Shown: positions 7,010-10,114 of the stretch, piece after piece | Position numbering within the stretch: the stretch's first letter is position 1 | How the letters are laid out: each line of letters begins with the position of its first letter | From: Pseudomonadota bacterium | Lineage (GTDB): Bacteria; Pseudomonadota; Alphaproteobacteria; Rhizobiales; Beijerinckiaceae | Length of the DNA: 10,114 nt | Direction: 5' to 3' | NCBI GenBank assembly: GCA_023393655.1 | Contig: JAEWKP010000417.1 | Coordinates: forward strand, 1-10,114 | Made by a program: the position numbers and the translations under genes | The notes under the pieces: model-generated | The model's database searches: none | Told to the model about the DNA's origin: nothing | Seen by the model: only the letters and a program-made list of their open reading frames with translations

Positions 7010-8113
7010 TCAGTTGGCGACACGGGCGGTGACGCCCGCGGTGCCGTAGACATCGGTCGGCGTGCAGATCGCCGTCACGAACGGACGCGGCGGCATCGGC
7101 TGCCCGCCCCGGCGCACGCTCTTGTCGTATTCGAGCTGCGCGACGATATGGATGCCTTCCTTGCCACCGCCGCCCTTCGCGTCCAGCGCCATCATGTCGC
7201 GCGTGCACATCTTGGCCCGGTCGACGCACATGTTGAGGATGGCGCTGAACAGATCGGACGGGATGTCGCGGAAATAGCGGACCTGCTCGCGCTCGCTCGG
7301 CTTCTCCAGCACGAGATATTCCTCGCGCCCCAGCGTGCTGCCGGCGCGGATCGCACCCTGCACCCAGTCGCCGAAAGCCTTGTCGTCGACGCCGCGGAAG
7401 CGGAAGCGCATGTCGGAGAAGCCGGCTCCGCTGTAATTGGCCGAGAAGCCTTCGAACTCGCCGGCATGGTTGATCACGGCGTTGAGCTTCGTCTGCATGC
7501 CCGGCATCGCGTAGATCTGGCCGGCCAGCGCCGGAATGAAGAGCGAATTCATCACCGAGGACGAGGTTATGCGGAACTCGATCGGCTGGTCGACCGGCGC
7601 CACGACCTCGTTGAGCGAGGCGATCCCCTGCGCCGGGTAGAGGAACAGCCATTTCCAGTCGAGCGCGACGACCTCGATGACGAGCGGCTCCTTGCGGATG
7701 CCGTTGCCGCCCGCCTTGGCCTCGACCACCGGCTTGCCGGCACTGATGCGGTTGAGCGGGCGATAGGGGTCGAGCAGATGCGTACCCATCCAGGTCATGG
7801 CGCCGATCACGATGATGATCAGCAGCGGCACCGACCAGATCACCACCTCCAGCGGCAGCGAATGGTTCCATTCCGGATCGTAGCTGGCCTTGGCCGAGGC
7901 GCGGTAGCGCCAGGCGAAGAAGATCGTCAGCGCCATCACCGGCACGATGATCAGCAGCATCAGCCCGGTCGAGGCGAGCAACAGGTTGCGTTGTTGCAAC
8001 GCAACATAGCCGGACGGACCGAGCAGCACCATCTGGCAGCCGCCGAGCAGCGCGAAGAGCGGTAGAACCGCTAAAAAACGAAAGATCCGCAAGAGACTCG
8101 AGACCTCCCTCAT
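7010..8113 (-). CDS. cyoA: Ubiquinol oxidase subunit II, lipoprotein
   Basis: With the start at 8113 the protein has 367 residues. It has a lipoprotein-type signal with hydrophobic stretch at 13-23 and lipobox L-L-G-G-C (Cys26), two membrane helices at about 47-69 and 90-110, and a periplasmic cupredoxin domain at about 140-275. The CuA cysteines of cytochrome c oxidases are absent: S-A-N-Y-S-G-A-G-F-S-D-M (224-235) occupies that place, as in E. coli CyoA, so this is a quinol oxidase. It is longer than E. coli CyoA (315), with a C-terminal tail carrying Cys296, Cys303 and Cys350. The frame stays open to 8299, but that part overlaps the divergent promoter region and lacks a signal peptide. ATG 8113 has a weak ribosome binding site. 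A TTG at 8092-8090, preceded by AGGGAGG (8110-8104, 11-base spacer), would keep the signal peptide and is a real alternative. First gene of the operon. Confidence 0.94.
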   Translation of the reverse strand: MREVSSLLRIFRFLAVLPLFALLGGCQMVLLGPSGYVALQQRNLLLASTGLMLLIIVPVMALTIFFAWRYRASAKASYDPEWNHSLPLEVVIWSVPLLIIIVIGAMTWMGTHLLDPYRPLNRISAGKPVVEAKAGGNGIRKEPLVIEVVALDWKWLFLYPAQGIASLNEVVAPVDQPIEFRITSSSVMNSLFIPALAGQIYAMPGMQTKLNAVINHAGEFEGFSANYSGAGFSDMRFRFRGVDDKAFGDWVQGAIRAGSTLGREEYLVLEKPSEREQVRYFRDIPSDLFSAILNMCVDRAKMCTRDMMALDAKGGGGKEGIHIVAQLEYDKSVRRGGQPMPPRPFVTAICTPTDVYGTAGVTARVAN

Positions 8114-8154
8114 CCGGGACTGCCGTTCTCTATTCCCATTCTTTCGCACCGCAC

Positions 8155-8173
8155 ATAAGACAATCTGTCTCAT
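8155..8173. promoter_or_regulatory. Palindrome ATnAGACAnnnTGTCTnAT, operator candidate
   Basis: Arms AGACA (8158-8162) and TGTCT (8166-8170) are perfect inverted repeats around ATC, and AT/AT flank them symmetrically after one mismatched base. The total span of 19 bp suits a dimeric helix-turn-helix regulator. It sits about 42 bp upstream of the cyoA ATG and about 100 bp upstream of the transporter start, so it could act on either gene. I do not recognise the regulator. Confidence 0.35.
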
Positions 8174-8182
8174 TGCGATGGT

Positions 8183-8212
8183 TTGACGGGTGGCTTCTAT
8201 CCACCGTATCCA
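8183..8212 (+). promoter_or_regulatory. Candidate sigma-70-type promoter for the MFS gene with a dyad in its spacer
   Basis: TTGACG (8183-8188) matches the -35 consensus at five of six positions. TATCCA (8207-8212) is a weak -10 at an 18-base spacing. The inverted repeat GGTGG (8189-8193) / CCACC (8201-8205) with a seven-base centre fills almost the whole spacer, where a bound repressor or MerR-like activator could act. Transcription would start near 8219, about 57 bases before the ATG. Confidence 0.35.
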
Positions 8213-8275
8213 TTTGTTTGAGGTGCGGGCAAGTCCGGTTCGGCCGGCAGGCCCGCCAACGAGGAATTCGCGGTC

Positions 8276-9601
8276 ATGAGCGCTGACGCGGCGAACCATT
8301 CAACGAGACATCCTGCGGACGAGCATGGCCGCGACCACGTGTCGCCGGCCGATATCGCGCTCGGCGTCATCATCGGCCGGACTTCGGAATATTTCGATTT
8401 CTTCGTCTTCGGCCTCGGCTGCGTGCTGGTTTTCCCCGAGCTGGTCTTCCCCTTCGCCGACCGCCTGACGGGCACGATCTATGCCTTCGGCATCTTCGCG
8501 CTAGCTTTCGTCACCCGCCCGATCGGCTCGGTGCTGTTCTTCGCCATCGACCGCCGTTACGGCCGCGCGACCAAGCTCACCGCCGCATTGTTCCTGCTTG
8601 GAGGCTCGACGGCTGGCGTCGCCTTCCTGCCCGGCTATGCGACGCTCGGCATCTGGTCGATCGTCATCCTCGCGGGCTTCCGCCTGCTGCAGGGCATCGC
8701 GCTCGGCGGCGCCTGGGATGGCTTGTCCTCCCTGCTTGCGCTCAACGCCCCGCCGAACCGCCGCGGCTGGTATGCGATGCTGCCGCAGCTCGGGGCGCCC
8801 TTCGGCTTCATCCTCGCGGCCGGACTCTTCGCCTATTTCGAGGGTGCGCTGTCGAAGCAGGATTTCCTCGGCTGGGGCTGGCGCTATCCGTTCTTCGTCG
8901 CGCTGACGATCAACGTCGTCGCGCTCTTCGCCCGCCTGCGCATGGTCGCGACCCAGGAGTTCGCCCAGCTGATGGAATCCCGTGAGCTGATGCCGGTCCC
9001 GGTATTCGAGCTCATCCGCGTCCACGGCCGCACGCTCGTCCTCGGCGCCTTCGTGCCATTGGCGAGCTTCGCGCTCTTCCACCTCGTCACCATCTTCCCG
9101 GTAAGCTGGATCAATCTCTTTACCGACCGCTCGGTTTCCGAGTTCCTGCTGGTGCAGGCCGCCGGCGGCGTGGTCGGCGCAGGCGCGATCGTCACCTCCG
9201 GCCTGATCGCCGACCAGATCGGGCGCCGCAACACACTGCTGCTTTCGGGCGGGATGATCGCGCTGTTCAGCCTGTCGAGCATCGTCGCGCCCCTGCTCTT
9301 CGGCGACAGCCTTGCCGGCCAGACGATCTACGTGATCATCGGCTTCGGCCTGCTCGGCCTCGCCTATGGCCAGACGGCCGGCGCGGTCGCTTCCAGCTTC
9401 AAGGCGCAATACCGCTATACCGGCGCGGCCCTGACCTCCGACTTCGCCTGGCTGATCGGCGCCGGCTTCGCCCCGCTGGTCGCGCTGACCCTGTCGAGCA
9501 GCTTCGGTCTCGCCTGGGTCGGCCTCTACCTGCTCTCCGGCGCGCTCTGCACGCTGGCGGCCCTGTGGATCGACCGACGGATGGAAGCCCGCTACGGCTG
9601 A
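8276..9601 (+). CDS. MFS transporter, metabolite:H+ symporter (MHS)-like
   Basis: This 441-residue protein has about 12 hydrophobic segments after a hydrophilic, His/Asp-rich N-terminal tail of about 25 residues. Subfamily marks are E-Y-F-D-F-F-V-F in helix 1 (39-46), the loop 2-3 motif I-D-R-R-Y-G-R (91-97), G-F-R-L-L-Q-G-I-A-L-G-G at 134-145, G-W-G-W-R-Y-P-F (199-206) and a repeat of the loop motif, A-D-Q-I-G-R-R (312-318). The W-G-W-R-x-P-F segment and R-x-x-Q-G-x-x-x-G-G are typical of MHS members such as ProP, KgtP and ShiA. Those usually have G-G-E-W after the helix-4 motif; here it is G-G-A-W, with the acidic residue lost. Substrates of the family are organic acids and osmolytes; this one cannot be named. 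It is transcribed away from cyoA, so shared control with the oxidase is possible. Start ATG 8276 has GAGG at 8261-8264. Confidence 0.9.
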   Translation: MSADAANHSTRHPADEHGRDHVSPADIALGVIIGRTSEYFDFFVFGLGCVLVFPELVFPFADRLTGTIYAFGIFALAFVTRPIGSVLFFAIDRRYGRATKLTAALFLLGGSTAGVAFLPGYATLGIWSIVILAGFRLLQGIALGGAWDGLSSLLALNAPPNRRGWYAMLPQLGAPFGFILAAGLFAYFEGALSKQDFLGWGWRYPFFVALTINVVALFARLRMVATQEFAQLMESRELMPVPVFELIRVHGRTLVLGAFVPLASFALFHLVTIFPVSWINLFTDRSVSEFLLVQAAGGVVGAGAIVTSGLIADQIGRRNTLLLSGGMIALFSLSSIVAPLLFGDSLAGQTIYVIIGFGLLGLAYGQTAGAVASSFKAQYRYTGAALTSDFAWLIGAGFAPLVALTLSSSFGLAWVGLYLLSGALCTLAALWIDRRMEARYG

Positions 9602-9649
9602 GGCATTCGCCGTCTCGGCCCCCTACCGGCACAGGAAGCGCTAGCGCCG

Positions 9650-9669
9650 CGTCGTCCGCCTCGACGACG
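9650..9669 (+). terminator. Hairpin after the MFS gene
   Basis: CGTCGTC (9650-9656) and GACGACG (9663-9669) form a perfect 7-bp stem with a six-base loop, 48 bases after the transporter stop. The palindrome GCGCTAGCGC (9638-9647) lies just before it. The site is in the 84-bp convergent gap with the next - strand gene, so it may end transcription from one or both sides. No T-run follows. Confidence 0.35.
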
Positions 9670-9685
9670 GGAATTAGCACGCGCT

Positions 9686-10033
9686 TCAGGGCCGCTTCCG
9701 GCAGAGCGCGGCTTCGGCCTTCGTCGCCTCGCGGACGATGCGCGTGGCGGCGACAGGCGGCTTCCGGCTCTCATCGATCTCGCCGGCGAAGACGATCGTG
9801 CCGTAATAGGTGCCGCTGACCTCCGCCACGCGCTTGCGCTCGGCTTCCGTCAATTGCGTCAGCGACGCTTCGGTGCGCGGCAGGCGCCGGTTGGAGGGCA
9901 GGATCAGGACGTCGCGGGCCGGGCATGGCGCCCGGAAGCAACGCAGGCCGTTGTCGCAAGCGACGAACAGGGTTTCAGCCTGAACGGGCTGCCAGAGCAG
10001 GAAGCTCAGGGCCGATGCGGTGACGATCCTCAT
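9686..10033 (-). CDS. Small secreted four-cysteine protein with a C-x-R-A-P-C-P motif, unknown function
   Basis: The 115-residue product has a plausible Sec signal peptide: M-R start, hydrophobic core at about 4-14 and an A-type cleavage site V-Q-A at 17-19, so the mature protein would begin at Glu20. The mature part has four cysteines (26, 32, 37, 111). Three are in a compact block, C-D-N-G-L-R-C-F-R-A-P-C-P (26-38), and the fourth is near the C-terminus, so two disulfides in the periplasm are possible. A charged stretch follows at about 54-72 and then G-T-Y-Y-G-T-I-V-F-A-G at 74-84. I do not recognise a named family with confidence. The ATG at 10033-10031 fits the signal peptide but has a poor ribosome binding site. 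The gene converges on the MFS gene and appears to stand alone in view. Confidence 0.75.
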   Translation of the reverse strand: MRIVTASALSFLLWQPVQAETLFVACDNGLRCFRAPCPARDVLILPSNRRLPRTEASLTQLTEAERKRVAEVSGTYYGTIVFAGEIDESRKPPVAATRIVREATKAEAALCRKRP

Positions 10034-10055
10034 GATGTTCTGTCATCCCATACCG

Positions 10056-10093
10056 CGTGGGGGGCGTCGTCCATAACGGTGACGCCCCCCACG
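10056..10093. terminator. Perfect 13-bp inverted repeat near the right edge
   Basis: CGTGGGGGGCGTC (10056-10068) is exactly inverted at GACGCCCCCCACG (10081-10093) around a 12-base loop. On the + strand TTT follows the stem (10094-10096), a minimal T-run. On the - strand the stem lies 22 bases upstream of the secreted-protein start. It could terminate a gene entering from the right, block + strand read-through or be a 5' leader structure. The right neighbour is outside the window. Confidence 0.55.
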
Positions 10094-10114
10094 TTTAAGA
10101 ACAAGCGGGGAACC

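Larger units (their letters stand above)
8114..8275. promoter_or_regulatory. Divergent control region between cyoA (-) and the MFS gene (+)
   Basis: The 162-bp gap is visibly more AT-rich than the flanking genes and must hold the promoters of both the cyo operon and the transporter. It contains two dyads and a candidate + strand promoter, listed separately. For the cyo direction I found no convincing -10/-35 pair at proper spacing. GCGGGC (8225-8230) and GCCCGC (8251-8256) could form a leader stem ahead of the transporter. GAGG at 8261-8264 is the transporter's likely ribosome binding site, 11 bases before ATG 8276. Confidence 0.7.

Noticed and set aside
5736..7871. 711-codon - strand frame overlapping cyoA and cyoB in another phase
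   Set aside because: Arg-rich low-complexity translation; it shares the strand with cyoA/cyoB but in the wrong phase for any oxidase motif.
7010..8113. Cytochrome c oxidase subunit II
   Set aside because: The CuA cysteine/histidine ligand motif is absent and replaced by a CyoA-like segment; subunit I carries the quinol-site residues.
8114..8299. N-terminal extension of CyoA to 8299
   Set aside because: It would bury the lipoprotein signal in the protein interior, cover the divergent promoter region and overlap the MFS start.
9602..9685. Insertion-sequence end or attachment site in the convergent gap, suggested by the short palindromes
   Set aside because: No transposase fragment, flanking direct repeat or tRNA is present; a terminator is simpler.

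Overview
The window is GC-rich, densely packed bacterial DNA with no rRNA, tRNA, CRISPR array or insertion sequence that I can see. Gene content and order point to an alphaproteobacterium, probably Hyphomicrobiales (a Bosea/Methylobacterium-like relative is my guess). The pointers are a single-subunit hydroxyproline oxidase set, a cyoABCD operon ending in a SURF1 gene, and strong GC bias with long antisense open frames. The genus-level guess is inference.

Region 1 (1-3214, + strand) is a catabolic cluster that reads as trans-4-hydroxy-L-proline degradation. It holds a 5'-truncated DapA-family lyase/deaminase, a DadA-like FAD oxidoreductase and a two-cysteine proline-racemase-family epimerase. 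In pathway order the epimerase makes cis-4-hydroxy-D-proline, the flavoenzyme oxidises it to pyrroline-4-hydroxy-2-carboxylate, and the DapA-family enzyme deaminates this to 2-oxoglutarate semialdehyde. The last enzyme (semialdehyde dehydrogenase), a transporter and a regulator are not in view and may lie to the left. Between the first two genes there is a perfect 12-bp hairpin, then a possible 23-residue leader ORF whose stop overlaps the flavoenzyme start.

Region 2 (3233-8113, - strand) is a terminal oxidase operon, cyoA-cyoB-cyoC-cyoD-SURF1, read right to left with gaps of at most 12 bp and an ATGA overlap between cyoC and cyoD. It encodes a proton-pumping ubiquinol oxidase of the heme-copper superfamily. 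Subunit I keeps all heme, CuB, proton-channel and quinol-site residues at a constant +9 offset from E. coli CyoB, and subunit II lacks the CuA ligands. A SURF1 gene and no cyoE in the operon raise the possibility of a ba3-type (heme a) rather than bo3-type enzyme.

Region 3 (8114-10114) holds a 162-bp divergent control region with dyads and a candidate promoter, and a metabolite:H+ symporter-type MFS transporter on the + strand. A short convergent gap with a hairpin follows, then a small secreted four-cysteine protein of unknown function on the - strand and a perfect 13-bp inverted repeat near the right edge.

Most of the window is ordinary metabolism and respiration. I see no convincing new defence or mobile system. 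The items most worth a second look are the hairpin/leader-ORF arrangement, the SURF1-quinol oxidase pairing, the divergent control region and the Cys-rich secreted protein.
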